This document shows, piece by piece, positions 8,632-17,212 of a stretch of 64,000 nucleotides of DNA. The position numbers were made by a program, and so were the translations under genes. Source of the DNA: CAYSPG01 sp964432885 (GTDB lineage Bacteria; Bacteroidota; Bacteroidia; AKYH767-A; OLB10); NCBI GenBank assembly GCA_964432885.1, contig CAYSPG010000004.1, positions 1 through 64,000 of the forward strand, in the 5' to 3' direction. The notes below the pieces were generated by a model. That model ran no database searches. It was given only the letters and a program-made list of their open reading frames with translations, and had not been told where the DNA came from. Within the stretch, counting starts at the first letter, position 1, and each line of letters opens with the position of its first letter.

Positions 8632-9756
8632 GTGGCGGGTGTTTATATCCATATTCCGTTTTGTCGTAAAGCGTGCATTTATTGCGATTTTTATTTCTCG
8701 GTATCTATGAACGACAAAAAATCCTTTTTAAAGGCACTTTTACAGGAAGTTGAATTACAAAAAAAATATTTGTCAGAACCTGTAGAGACTCTTTACTTTG
8801 GTGGTGGCACACCATCGCTGTTATCAGCCGATGAAATAAGCGGGATAATAAATGCAGTAAAACAAAATTTTGATGTAATTGCAGAACCTGAATGTACTTT
8901 AGAAGCAAATCCTGAGGATTTAACGGAGGATTATTTGTTTTCATTAGCCCATACAGCAATAAACAGGTTGAGCATAGGAATACAATCGTTTGACTCCAAA
9001 AGATTAGCCTGGATGAATCGAAGCCACACGGGAGCGCAGGCAAAGCAATGTGTTGTAAATGCTAATAATGCAGGAATTAAAAATATTAGTGTTGATTTAA
9101 TTTTTGGATTACCCGAAATGAATTTAAATGAGTGGGAGTTTCAGCTAAAGCAGGCTGTTGCTTTGTCGGTAAACCATATTTCCTGTTATTGTCTTACTGT
9201 GGAAGAAAAAACAGTACTTGCAAATCGGGTAAAAAAAAATCTTGAAAAAATTTTGATAGACGAAGAAGCACAAAAACAGTTTTTGCTTGCCGATGAATTT
9301 CTTGAAGCCAATGGCTTTGAACATTATGAAATTTCCAATTTTGCAAAGCATTGTTTTAAGTCAAAACACAACAGCAGTTATTGGGAAAAAAAAATTTATT
9401 TAGGACTGGGGCCGTCAGCACATAGTTATAATTTAAAATCTCGCCAGTGGAATCAAAGCAATACAAAAAGCTATATAGCAAACATTAATGAAGGCAATAT
9501 ACCCGCTACCAGCGAGCAGCTTAACACAGCTCAACAGTTTAATGAATACCTGATGACAGGACTTCGCACCGCAAAAGGCGTTAATGCATTGGTTATCGAA
9601 AATGATTTTGGGAAATCATATATGGATTATTTTTATCAATCAGCAAAAAAATTAATTGACTTACACCATCTCATACACAAACAAAATACTTTTACAATCG
9701 ATAAAAAACATTGGTTTATGGCCGACTACTTAATTGCTGAACTATTTCATGAATAA
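8632..9756 (+). CDS. hemW: HemW-like radical SAM protein
   Basis: The radical SAM cluster motif is C11-C15-C18 in PFCRKACIYCDFYF, where the residue after the last cysteine is the DF typical of HemN/HemW. Also present are LYFGGGTPSLLS, the SIGIQSF strand and LGLGPSAHSY. The length of 374 residues matches HemW, a heme-binding chaperone often misannotated as coproporphyrinogen dehydrogenase, rather than the longer HemN. The start is a GTG that places the usual GVYIHIPFC right at the N-terminus. Confidence 0.9.
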   Translation: MAGVYIHIPFCRKACIYCDFYFSVSMNDKKSFLKALLQEVELQKKYLSEPVETLYFGGGTPSLLSADEISGIINAVKQNFDVIAEPECTLEANPEDLTEDYLFSLAHTAINRLSIGIQSFDSKRLAWMNRSHTGAQAKQCVVNANNAGIKNISVDLIFGLPEMNLNEWEFQLKQAVALSVNHISCYCLTVEEKTVLANRVKKNLEKILIDEEAQKQFLLADEFLEANGFEHYEISNFAKHCFKSKHNSSYWEKKIYLGLGPSAHSYNLKSRQWNQSNTKSYIANINEGNIPATSEQLNTAQQFNEYLMTGLRTAKGVNALVIENDFGKSYMDYFYQSAKKLIDLHHLIHKQNTFTIDKKHWFMADYLIAELFHE

Positions 9757-9868
9757 TGAAATCGTTTTTAGAACTAAGCTACGTTTTTAAAAATAAAATA
9801 ATATGTCCGGTTATTTAATATTACCACATCGTCTTTTATGGCATGAGTTAACGGTAAAAATTTAATGT

Positions 9869-10615
9869 ATGAATACTGAAATAAATATCAACAACAAAAA
9901 ATATAAAACCGATTTAAGCAAACCACTTGATATTTCAATTCCTTTGCGTGAAGGAGATAAAAATGTTATTGCGTGGTATGCTCCTCCTGTTAAAATTGAA
10001 CCAGTTAGAATGGGAGACTGGGTGGGGGAGGTAGTTCAGGGCGGTTCAGTAAATTTTAAAAATGTTTTTTTTAATCCACATGCACATGGCACCCATACCG
10101 AATGTGTTGGACACATCAGCAACGAGTTTGTGTCTCTTAATCAGCATCTAAAGACTTTTTTCTTTTTATCTGAAGTGATAACCATTGAACCGAAAAAAAT
10201 AAAAGATGATTGCATAATTATGCTTGAACAGTTGTTGCTTTCATCAAAGGGAAATAAGCCCGAAGCACTTATCATCCGAACGTTACCCAATTCTGTTACA
10301 AAACAAACAAGACACTATTCAAATACCAATCCGCCTTATTTACATCATGATGCTGCCAAGTGGATGTGTGAGAGTGGAATTAAACACCTGCTTCTTGATT
10401 TGCCTTCGGTTGATAAAGAAAAAGATGATGGCAAACTTTTAGCCCACCGCGCTTTTTGGAACTATCCGGCAGCACCCCGCTTTGATGCTACAATTACAGA
10501 ACTAATTTTTGTGCCTGATGAAATTAAGGATGGCACTTATTTATTAAATCTTCAAATTACTTCACTTGAAAATGATGCAAGCCCAAGCAAGCCGGTATTG
10601 TATGCGGTAGAATAA
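9869..10615 (+). CDS. Cyclase / kynurenine formamidase-family hydrolase
   Basis: The protein belongs to the metal-dependent cyclase family. Its signature is FNPHAHGTHTECVGH, with metal-binding histidines at about 71, 73 and 76. The classic motif HxGTHxDxPxH here has Glu for Asp and Val for Pro. A later LLLDLPSVD strand and a HRAFW segment also fit. Related enzymes open N-formylkynurenine or cyclic amides. The gene converges on the pyrimidine degradation cluster (7 nt between stops), so an amide-hydrolysing role near that pathway is plausible but unproven. Confidence 0.8.
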   Translation: MNTEININNKKYKTDLSKPLDISIPLREGDKNVIAWYAPPVKIEPVRMGDWVGEVVQGGSVNFKNVFFNPHAHGTHTECVGHISNEFVSLNQHLKTFFFLSEVITIEPKKIKDDCIIMLEQLLLSSKGNKPEALIIRTLPNSVTKQTRHYSNTNPPYLHHDAAKWMCESGIKHLLLDLPSVDKEKDDGKLLAHRAFWNYPAAPRFDATITELIFVPDEIKDGTYLLNLQITSLENDASPSKPVLYAVE

Positions 10616-10622
10616 TTAGAAT

Positions 10623-11975
10623 TTATTTCAATCGGTAATGTTTTGGTTTTTTCTTATCTAATGCATCTTTCGGCTCAGGCACCCAATGATGCAATCCCCC
10701 TGCTAATTCATCATTAAAAGTTTTTGGAATATTTCCCTCAAATGTTCTTTCTTTCCACGTGAGTTCTTGTTTGCCATCATCTCTGCGCTGCATTTCAATA
10801 CAACCTTCAACAGGACAAACAAGTGAACATAAATTACAGCCCACACAATTTTCTTCAATGATATGCGGCTTGCGATTTAATGCATCATCACTTAATCCAA
10901 TTGCCTGGTGCGCGCCATCTTCACATGCTGTGTAACAAAGCTGACAACCGATACATTTATCTTCATTAATATTTGCAACAATTTTATATTTCAAATTCAA
11001 ATCTTCCCAATGCAACACATTTTGCAATGCTTTGCCTCTGAAATCATCCAATGTTTTAAATCCTTTTTCATCCATGTATTGTTCCAGCCCAACAATCATT
11101 TCGCGAATAATTCCAAAACCGTAATGCATTACGGCAGTACAAACCTGAACACTAGTTGCACCCAACAAAATAAATTCAACAGCATCGCGCCAGTTTTCTA
11201 TTCCACCAATTCCGCTAATCGGAATTTTTACTTGAGGATGTTGCGCGCAGTTTTTTAGCATGTTCATGGCAATAGGTTTTACCGCTGGTCCGCAGTAGCC
11301 GCCATTAGTACTTTTACCATCAACAACAGGGTAGGGGACAAAATTATCTATATCAACACCCACAATACTTTGAATAGTATTAATTAAAGAAATTGCATCG
11401 CCACCACCTTCAACTGCCGCAACAGCGGGTCGCGTGATATCAGAAATATTAGGAGTTAATTTTACTATTACAGGAATTTTTGCAACTTCTTTTACCCAAC
11501 CCACAATTGTTTTTAAAACTTTTGGTTCCTGCCCAACTGCACTTCCCATTCCACGCTCGCACATTCCATGAGGACAACCAAAATTTAATTCCACTCCATC
11601 AGCACCAGCATTTGTTACGTCTTTCAGTATCTGATGCCACTCTTCTTTTGTTTCCACCATCAGTGATGCAATCACAGCATGATTTGGAAATCGTTTTTTT
11701 ACTTCTTCAATCTCACGTAAATTATCTTTTAAAGGACGGTCGGTAATTAATTCAATGTTATTGAAACCAATCATTCTGCTGTCGCGATAATTTACAGAAC
11801 CATATCGAGATGAAACATTCACAACCGGAACACCTAATGTTTTCCAAACTGCACCACCCCAACCAGCATCAAAAGCTTTCATGATTTGATAACCGCTGTT
11901 TGTTGGTGGAGCACTTGCTAACCAAAATGGGTTGGGTGATTTTATTCCAGCGAGATTTGTTTGAAGATTTGCCAT
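10623..11975 (-). CDS. preA: NAD-dependent dihydropyrimidine dehydrogenase subunit PreA
   Basis: This subunit reduces uracil and thymine to their dihydro forms, the first step of reductive pyrimidine degradation. Residues 1-320 form the FMN-binding TIM barrel (ELNFGCPHGMCERGMGSAVGQ; VKLTPNISDITRPA; GIGGI). The C-terminus carries two 4Fe-4S motifs, CIGCQLCYTAC and CVGCNLCSLVCP. At 450 residues it is slightly longer than E. coli PreA. It follows preT on the same strand with an 81-nt spacer holding a short palindromic repeat. Confidence 0.95.
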   Translation of the reverse strand: MANLQTNLAGIKSPNPFWLASAPPTNSGYQIMKAFDAGWGGAVWKTLGVPVVNVSSRYGSVNYRDSRMIGFNNIELITDRPLKDNLREIEEVKKRFPNHAVIASLMVETKEEWHQILKDVTNAGADGVELNFGCPHGMCERGMGSAVGQEPKVLKTIVGWVKEVAKIPVIVKLTPNISDITRPAVAAVEGGGDAISLINTIQSIVGVDIDNFVPYPVVDGKSTNGGYCGPAVKPIAMNMLKNCAQHPQVKIPISGIGGIENWRDAVEFILLGATSVQVCTAVMHYGFGIIREMIVGLEQYMDEKGFKTLDDFRGKALQNVLHWEDLNLKYKIVANINEDKCIGCQLCYTACEDGAHQAIGLSDDALNRKPHIIEENCVGCNLCSLVCPVEGCIEMQRRDDGKQELTWKERTFEGNIPKTFNDELAGGLHHWVPEPKDALDKKKPKHYRLK

Positions 11976-11991
11976 AATTTATTTGTTTAGT

Positions 11992-12048
11992 CACGAATTA
12001 CACTAATTAATACGAATTCAATTGGTGAAAATTTGTGCAATTCGTGGC
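11992..12048. repeat. Imperfect inverted repeat in preT-preA spacer
   Basis: Arms cacgaattacac and gtgcaattcgtg pair at 11 of 12 positions. The element shares cactaattaat and aattcgtggc with the one at 14876-14933 in another spacer of the same cluster. Confidence 0.6.
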
Positions 12049-12056
12049 AAAGATTT

Positions 12057-13376
12057 TTACTTTATCAATTCTATAATTCCCATTGCGGCTTTTTTCCCGT
12101 TTGCTACAGCATTCACCACTTCCTGCCCGCCACTCACTGCATCACCTGCTGCAAAATATTTTTTGTTTGACGTTTGAAATTTCTCGTTCACTTTTATTCT
12201 ACCTTTTTCATCAAGCGTTAAACCATCAACGACATTTAATAACTGTGTTTGTTTGGATTGCCCGGTTGCTTTAATCATCCAATCACATGATTCCGTAAAA
12301 ACGGAATCGTTTAAGGTTTCAAGTTTGGAGTTTAAAGTTTGCGTACGTTCAAATTTAATACCCGTAACTTTTCCATTCGCTCCAATTATTTCTATTGGAG
12401 AAATATTAAACATTCCTTTTACACCAACACCTTTTGCCAAATCGTATTCAAAATGATAAGCACCCATTTCTTCTTTGCTTCTGCGATACGCGAGGATTAC
12501 TTCTGCTCCCATGCGTGCACATTCGCTGGCAGCATCCATGGCTGTGTTACCTCCGCCAAGTACAACAACTTTTTTAGGAACAGAAATTTTATGATGATTC
12601 ATCCGCAACTGCTCAACGAACTCCACTGCACCAAAAACATTTTGTAATTCTTCGCCTTTAATTTTTAAGTGAGATGTTTTGCCTAATCCAACACCAATAA
12701 AAATTGCATCATAATTTTTCTCCAGTGATGCTAAATCTTCTTTTGTCGAAATAATTTTATTGTAATGAACTTTATATCCAAATTGTTTTTCGAGATACTC
12801 CATTTCATTCAACGCTTCCTCATTGGTAATTTTATAAGGAGCAACTCCATGAACAGTTAAGCCAGATGGTTTTTCTTTTGCTTCAAAAACGTCCACTTCA
12901 AATCCGTGCAAACGTAATTCACATGCACAACCAATTCCTGCCGGGCCAGCACCAATTACTGCAACTTTTTTTCCGTTCGGTTTTCCTGTAGAATAAAATT
13001 TTTTATTCTGAGAAATTGCTTTTGATGTTGCAAATGTTTGCAGACGCCCAATCTCAATGGGCTTTACATCACTGTTGTTATACACACATGCCCCTTCGCA
13101 TAACACTTCGGTGGGGCAAACTTTACCACAGGCATATCCAAAATAATTGGAGTCGTAAATTGTTTTTGCCGCGCCCAAATCATTTTTAGAATTTATCTGA
13201 CGGATAAAAAGAGGAATGTCAATTCCTGTTGGGCAAGCATTCACACATGGTGCATCGTAACAAAACAAACAACGCGAACTTTCATAATGCGCTTCGGTGT
13301 CGCTCATTAATGGTTTTATCTGCGCAAAGTTTTTTTCAAACTCCTGCTCCGTTTTTGGTTGCTTGAATTCGGACAT
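12057..13376 (-). CDS. preT: NAD-dependent dihydropyrimidine dehydrogenase subunit PreT
   Basis: This is the NAD(P)H-oxidising, FAD- and Fe-S-containing partner of PreA. The N-terminal Fe-S region has CLFCYDAPCVNACPTGIDIP and CGKVCPTEVLCEGAC. It is followed by a dinucleotide-binding GAGPAGIGCACEL (about residues 140-155) and a second Rossmann motif VVVLGGGNTAMDAA. The C-terminal FAAGDAVSGGQEVVNAVANGKKAA closes the flavoprotein fold. The 439-residue length is close to E. coli PreT. It lies between the ORF6N gene and preA, the expected gene pair for this dehydrogenase. Confidence 0.95.
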   Translation of the reverse strand: MSEFKQPKTEQEFEKNFAQIKPLMSDTEAHYESSRCLFCYDAPCVNACPTGIDIPLFIRQINSKNDLGAAKTIYDSNYFGYACGKVCPTEVLCEGACVYNNSDVKPIEIGRLQTFATSKAISQNKKFYSTGKPNGKKVAVIGAGPAGIGCACELRLHGFEVDVFEAKEKPSGLTVHGVAPYKITNEEALNEMEYLEKQFGYKVHYNKIISTKEDLASLEKNYDAIFIGVGLGKTSHLKIKGEELQNVFGAVEFVEQLRMNHHKISVPKKVVVLGGGNTAMDAASECARMGAEVILAYRRSKEEMGAYHFEYDLAKGVGVKGMFNISPIEIIGANGKVTGIKFERTQTLNSKLETLNDSVFTESCDWMIKATGQSKQTQLLNVVDGLTLDEKGRIKVNEKFQTSNKKYFAAGDAVSGGQEVVNAVANGKKAAMGIIELIK

Positions 13377-13383
13377 ACTTAAA

Positions 13384-13899
13384 TTATTTAATATTTAATT
13401 TATAACCAACAGGCTGTCGTGGTGGTAATTTGGGGTTTAGCAATTCTTTAAGTGCTTCAAAAATTAATTGAATATCTCCGTCATGTTTTGAGAGTTTCTT
13501 TTCGAGTTGTTCTACTTTTAGTAAAACATCCTTATTCGCAGAAATCATTTCACGCATTTTTACAAATACTTCAATAATGCGAATGCTCATTTGAGTTGCC
13601 TGTTTACTTTTAAGAACATTGGCAGCCTGTAATACTCCATGTTCTGTGTAAGCAAATGGCATTTTTCTAATTCCCCCCCATCTTGATGTTGCATTTTGCA
13701 ACATCAAGTTTTCAAACTCTTTTTTTGTGAGCTGAAACATAAAGTGTGAAGGAAATCGGGCGCTATTCCTATTTACCTGCTGATTCAATCTACTTGTTTG
13801 AACATTATAAAGTTCAGCAATATCACGGTCAAGCATAACTTTTACACCACGAATCCAAAATATTTTTTCTACAATATGTTCGTCTTTTATTTTATTCAT
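13384..13899 (-). CDS. ORF6N domain-containing DNA-binding protein
   Basis: The N-terminal domain reads IFWIRGVKVMLDRDIAELYNVQTSRLNQQVNRN ... FPSHFMFQLTKKEF ... KMPFAYTEHGVLQAANVL, matching the ORF6N (KilA-N-related) domain of phage and bacterial regulators. A coiled coil follows (about residues 120-150). The ATG at 13899 starts directly before the domain. A palindrome lies inside the coding sequence at 13682-13708, and a related perfect palindrome lies upstream. The gene interrupts the pyrimidine cluster on the same strand, suggesting mobility or a co-opted regulator. The function of the family is poorly known. Confidence 0.85.
   Translation of the reverse strand: MNKIKDEHIVEKIFWIRGVKVMLDRDIAELYNVQTSRLNQQVNRNSARFPSHFMFQLTKKEFENLMLQNATSRWGGIRKMPFAYTEHGVLQAANVLKSKQATQMSIRIIEVFVKMREMISANKDVLLKVEQLEKKLSKHDGDIQLIFEALKELLNPKLPPRQPVGYKLNIK
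13682..13708. repeat. Palindrome within the ORF6N coding sequence
   Basis: Perfect 12-bp arms cttgatgttgca / tgcaacatcaag flank a 3-nt centre. In the gene's frame it encodes LMLQNATSR (residues just before WGGIRK). It resembles the upstream palindrome at 13928-13962, and the arm differences between the two are paired. Confidence 0.85.
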
Positions 13900-13927
13900 T
13901 CTTCTGCATAGTTTAAACAAACTAATC

Positions 13928-13962
13928 AAAACTTGAAGTCGCAATTTGCGACTTCAAGTTTT
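13928..13962. promoter_or_regulatory. 35-nt perfect palindrome upstream of ORF6N gene
   Basis: Arms aaaacttgaagtcgcaa and ttgcgacttcaagtttt are perfect reverse complements around a single central base. The site lies 29 to 63 nt before the ORF6N ATG. It could be an operator, a transcript hairpin or a recognition site of the ORF6N protein. Confidence 0.75.
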
Positions 13963-13965
13963 TAG

Positions 13966-13988
13966 AGGTATCGTAAATAGCGATACCT
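13966..13988. repeat. Second short palindrome between ORF6N gene and ureidopropionase
   Basis: Arms aggtatcg / cgatacct (8 bp, perfect) enclose a 7-nt spacer. It begins 3 nt after the 35-nt palindrome, so the two form a compact tandem unit. Confidence 0.7.
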
Positions 13989-13995
13989 TATTAAA

Positions 13996-14859
13996 TTACA
14001 ATTCCGTCAACCTGCCATAAGTTTCAGGTCTTCTGTCTCTAAAAAACTGCCATGTTGCACGCACTTCTTCAATCATATCCAAATCAAATTCTGCAACAAG
14101 CAATTCATCTTTATCTTCTGATGCTTGTGCAAAAATTTCTCCGCGAGGGTTTACAAAATAACTTGTGCCATAAAACTTTCCGAGGTTCCAAGGTTTTTCT
14201 TCTCCAACACGATTGATGCATCCCATAAAGTAACCATTGGCAACTGCATGTGCCGGTTGTTCAATTTTCCAAAGGTATTGCGACAAACCTGCTACAGTAG
14301 CTGAGGGATTGTAAACGATTTCTGCACCATTCAAACCAAGAATGCGAGCACCATCGGGAAAATGACGGTCGTAACAAATGTAAACGCCAACCTTCGCATA
14401 CTTGGTTTGAAAAACCGGATAACCAAGATTACCGGGTTTAAAGAAAAACTTTTCCCAGAAACCTGATGTGTGCGGAATATGATTCTTGCGGTACTTGCCT
14501 AAATATTTTCCATCGGCATCAATTACTGCTGCGGTGTTGTACAACACACCTGCTTGTTCGCGTTCATACACAGGAACAATAATTACCATGTTGTATTTTT
14601 TTGCAAGCTCCTGCATAATTTCTGTTGTTGGCCCGGGAACAGCTTCGGCACTTTCATACCACATTTTATCCTGTCCTTTGCAGAAGTAAGGAGTATTAAA
14701 AATTTCCTGCAGACAAAGAATTTGCACTCCTTGTTTTCCTGCATTCTCAATATAAGGAATATGTTTTTGCAGCATTGCATCTACAATTTCCTTGACTGTT
14801 CCTTCGCCTTCAGTTTTTGGAAGACTCATTTGAATTAATCCTGATTTAATTTTTCTCAT
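13996..14859 (-). CDS. Nitrilase-superfamily beta-ureidopropionase
   Basis: The enzyme should hydrolyse N-carbamoyl-beta-alanine, the last step of reductive uracil degradation. The nitrilase triad is visible: Glu in CLQEIF, Lys in KYRKNHIPH and Cys in VYICYDRHFPDGAR. The extended HIPHTSGFWEKFFFKPGN segment and the C-terminal RRPETYGRLTEL fit beta-ureidopropionases rather than generic nitrilases. The cluster context (dihydropyrimidinase upstream, PreT/PreA downstream) agrees. The ATG at 14859 was chosen because the upstream GTG overlaps a repeat. An N-carbamoylputrescine-type amidase is a less likely alternative. Confidence 0.9.
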   Translation of the reverse strand: MRKIKSGLIQMSLPKTEGEGTVKEIVDAMLQKHIPYIENAGKQGVQILCLQEIFNTPYFCKGQDKMWYESAEAVPGPTTEIMQELAKKYNMVIIVPVYEREQAGVLYNTAAVIDADGKYLGKYRKNHIPHTSGFWEKFFFKPGNLGYPVFQTKYAKVGVYICYDRHFPDGARILGLNGAEIVYNPSATVAGLSQYLWKIEQPAHAVANGYFMGCINRVGEEKPWNLGKFYGTSYFVNPRGEIFAQASEDKDELLVAEFDLDMIEEVRATWQFFRDRRPETYGRLTEL

Positions 14860-14875
14860 ATTAATGATTTTGGTT

Positions 14876-14933
14876 GCCACTAATTACACGAATTTGCACT
14901 AATTAATTCGTGTCAATTGTTGTAATTCGTGGC
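14876..14933. repeat. Imperfect inverted repeat between dihydropyrimidinase and ureidopropionase genes
   Basis: It shares cactaattaat, tcaattg and aattcgtggc with the element at 11992-12048, in the same orientation. It overlaps the first base of the dihydropyrimidinase stop codon region and fills the spacer. Confidence 0.6.
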
Positions 14934-16315
14934 TATATTATTCCATTTACTTTATTTCTTTTTACAAACTGCCCGTATCCTTTTTTAATTTTCACTTCTC
15001 CGTTATCAACAGCTACTTGCCCTCTTAAAATGGTGGTTTTTACTTTTCCTTTTAATTTCCAACCTTCATAAGCTGAGTAATCCACATTCATGTGGTGTGT
15101 TTTTGCAGAGATAGTGTGTTGCTCGTTTGCATCAAAAATAATAATGTCAGCATCACTACCAACAGCAATGCAACCCTTCTTTGGAAACATTCCAAAAATT
15201 TTTGCTGCGTTTGTTGAGCTCACTTCCACAAATTTGTTTAACGAAATTTTTCCTGTGTTCACACCTTCTGAAAACAAAAGCTCCATTCTGTTTTCAATTG
15301 CAGGATGTCCGTTTGGAATTTTTGAAAAATCTTTTTCTCCCATTAATTTTTTCTCCCATGTAAATGGACAATGGTCAGTTGCAACAATCTGAACTGTTCC
15401 TTGGTTGATTCCAGCCCACAATGTATCCTGGTCTTTTTTCTGACGGAGCGGAGGACTCATCACCCACTTAGCTCCTTCAAAATTTTTTTCATACAACGAT
15501 GCATCCAAAATCAAATATTGAATGCAAGTTTCTGCATACACTTTTTGATTACGTTTTTCAATATCACGAATGTGATTCAACGCGCCTTCACAGGTCATGT
15601 GTACAACGTAAGCAGGACAACCTGTATAATTTGCCATGTCAGCAAAACGGCCGGTTGCTTCTGCTTCTGTAATTTCTGGTTGTGATAAGTAATGATACAA
15701 TGGAGACAGTTTTCCTTCACCGCGGTGCTTTGCAATTAAAAAATCAATCATATCGCCATTAGTTGCATGCACAGTTACCATTCCGCCTTGCGCTTTTACT
15801 TCGTTCATCAGGCCCACCATCTGTCTGTCATCAATCATCAGTGCGCCTTTATACGCCATAAACGTTTTGAAAGAAGTGATGCCTTCCTTCTCTACCATTT
15901 CTTTAATTTCTTTTTTGGTATCTTCATTAAAATCGGTAACCGCCATGTGAAAAGAATAATCACCAAAACAATTTCCATTGCTACGCCCTTGCCATTGTTC
16001 CAATGCATTGCGTAAAGATTTTCCTTGTGTCTGCAAAATAAAATCAATCACCATGGTTGTTCCGCCATGCAAAGCAGCACGTGTTCCTGTTTCGTAATTG
16101 TCACTACTGAATGTTCCCATAAATGGCATGTCAAGATGTACGTGCGGGTCAATGCCTCCGGGAAAAATTAATTTTCCTGATGCATCAATTGTTGTATCCG
16201 CTTTGGCGGAAAGATTTCTTCCGATGGAAGAAATGGTTTCGCCTTCAATAAAAATATCTGCAATGTAATCTTCTGCTGCTGTAATGATGCGCCCGTTTTT
16301 TATGAGTAATGACAT
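14933..16315 (-). CDS. hydA: Dihydropyrimidinase
   Basis: This amidohydrolase opens dihydrouracil or dihydrothymine to the N-carbamoyl amino acid. The binuclear zinc ligands are visible: DPHVHLD (near residue 57), the carboxylated lysine in SFKTFMAYKGAL, VHATNGD, YVVHMT and VATDHCPF. The C-terminal HHMNVDYSAYEGWKLKGK is typical of dihydropyrimidinases and distinguishes them from most allantoinases. Its 460 residues are normal length. It is the first gene of the minus-strand pyrimidine cluster. A hydantoinase substrate range is possible. Confidence 0.94.
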   Translation of the reverse strand: MSLLIKNGRIITAAEDYIADIFIEGETISSIGRNLSAKADTTIDASGKLIFPGGIDPHVHLDMPFMGTFSSDNYETGTRAALHGGTTMVIDFILQTQGKSLRNALEQWQGRSNGNCFGDYSFHMAVTDFNEDTKKEIKEMVEKEGITSFKTFMAYKGALMIDDRQMVGLMNEVKAQGGMVTVHATNGDMIDFLIAKHRGEGKLSPLYHYLSQPEITEAEATGRFADMANYTGCPAYVVHMTCEGALNHIRDIEKRNQKVYAETCIQYLILDASLYEKNFEGAKWVMSPPLRQKKDQDTLWAGINQGTVQIVATDHCPFTWEKKLMGEKDFSKIPNGHPAIENRMELLFSEGVNTGKISLNKFVEVSSTNAAKIFGMFPKKGCIAVGSDADIIIFDANEQHTISAKTHHMNVDYSAYEGWKLKGKVKTTILRGQVAVDNGEVKIKKGYGQFVKRNKVNGII

Positions 16316-16477
16316 GATGGTTTTGTTTTAATAGACGTGATAAAGTTATTAAGATATTTCGTACAAAAATACTGTTGCAATTCTGTGCAGTAGTTAATTG
16401 TAACCCTGCTATACATTAAATAAAAACTATTCTGTACCATAAATAATGTTATTTTAGAACCTGAAATATTACCTTTT

Positions 16478-17197
16478 ATGCTTCAACAAATTAAACTTGA
16501 AAATATTTTGTTTTTGGATATTGAAACCGTGCCCCAGCAAAACGCTTATGATGCCTTAACGGGGGATGAAAAAAAACTGTGGCAGCATAAGGCACAATAT
16601 TTAAAAAAAGACGAAACCGATGATGCCAATACTATTTACAACCGTGCAGGTATTTATGCCGAATTCGGAAAAATAATTTGCATTTCGGCAGGATGTTTTA
16701 CACACGCAAACGGCAAAAGAGGTTTCAGGTTAAAATCTTTTTTTGGTGATGATGAAAGAAAATTGTTGCAGGAGTTTGCCAACATGCTTACACAACATTT
16801 CAGTGGCAACCAGCATTTGCTTTGTGCGCATAATGGAAAAGAATTTGATTTTCCGTACATGGCAAGGCGTATGCTAATTAGTGGAATTAAACTGCCGCGG
16901 GCATTAAATATTTCGGGCAAAAAGCCATGGGAAATTCAGCATTTAGATACTATGGAGATGTGGCGCTTTGGCGATTATAAAAATTTTACTCCGCTAAATT
17001 TACTTGCACATGTTTTTAATATACCATCACCAAAAGATGATATTGACGGCAGCATGGTATGGAAGGTGTATTGGCAGGAAAAAAATTTAAACCGCATTGT
17101 TACCTATTGCCAAAAGGATGTGGTAACTATTGCGCGGTTGTTTTTAAAATTCAGGGGAGAAGAAAATTTAATGGATGATGAAGTAACTATAGTGTAA
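16478..17197 (+). CDS. Predicted 3'-5' exonuclease of the PolB-exonuclease family
   Basis: The DEDD-type exonuclease fold is readable. Exo I is NILFLDIETVPQ (Asp and Glu near residues 14-16). Exo II is LLCAHNGKEFDFPYMARRML (Asp near 126). Exo III is YCQKDVVTIARLFLKF (Tyr and Asp near the C-terminus, DEDDy type). At 239 residues it lacks a polymerase domain. It may act in DNA repair or RNA processing. It stands between the pyrimidine cluster and the photolyase gene, towards which it converges. Confidence 0.82.
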   Translation: MLQQIKLENILFLDIETVPQQNAYDALTGDEKKLWQHKAQYLKKDETDDANTIYNRAGIYAEFGKIICISAGCFTHANGKRGFRLKSFFGDDERKLLQEFANMLTQHFSGNQHLLCAHNGKEFDFPYMARRMLISGIKLPRALNISGKKPWEIQHLDTMEMWRFGDYKNFTPLNLLAHVFNIPSPKDDIDGSMVWKVYWQEKNLNRIVTYCQKDVVTIARLFLKFRGEENLMDDEVTIV

Positions 17198-17212
17198 CCG
17201 ATATATTGCAGA

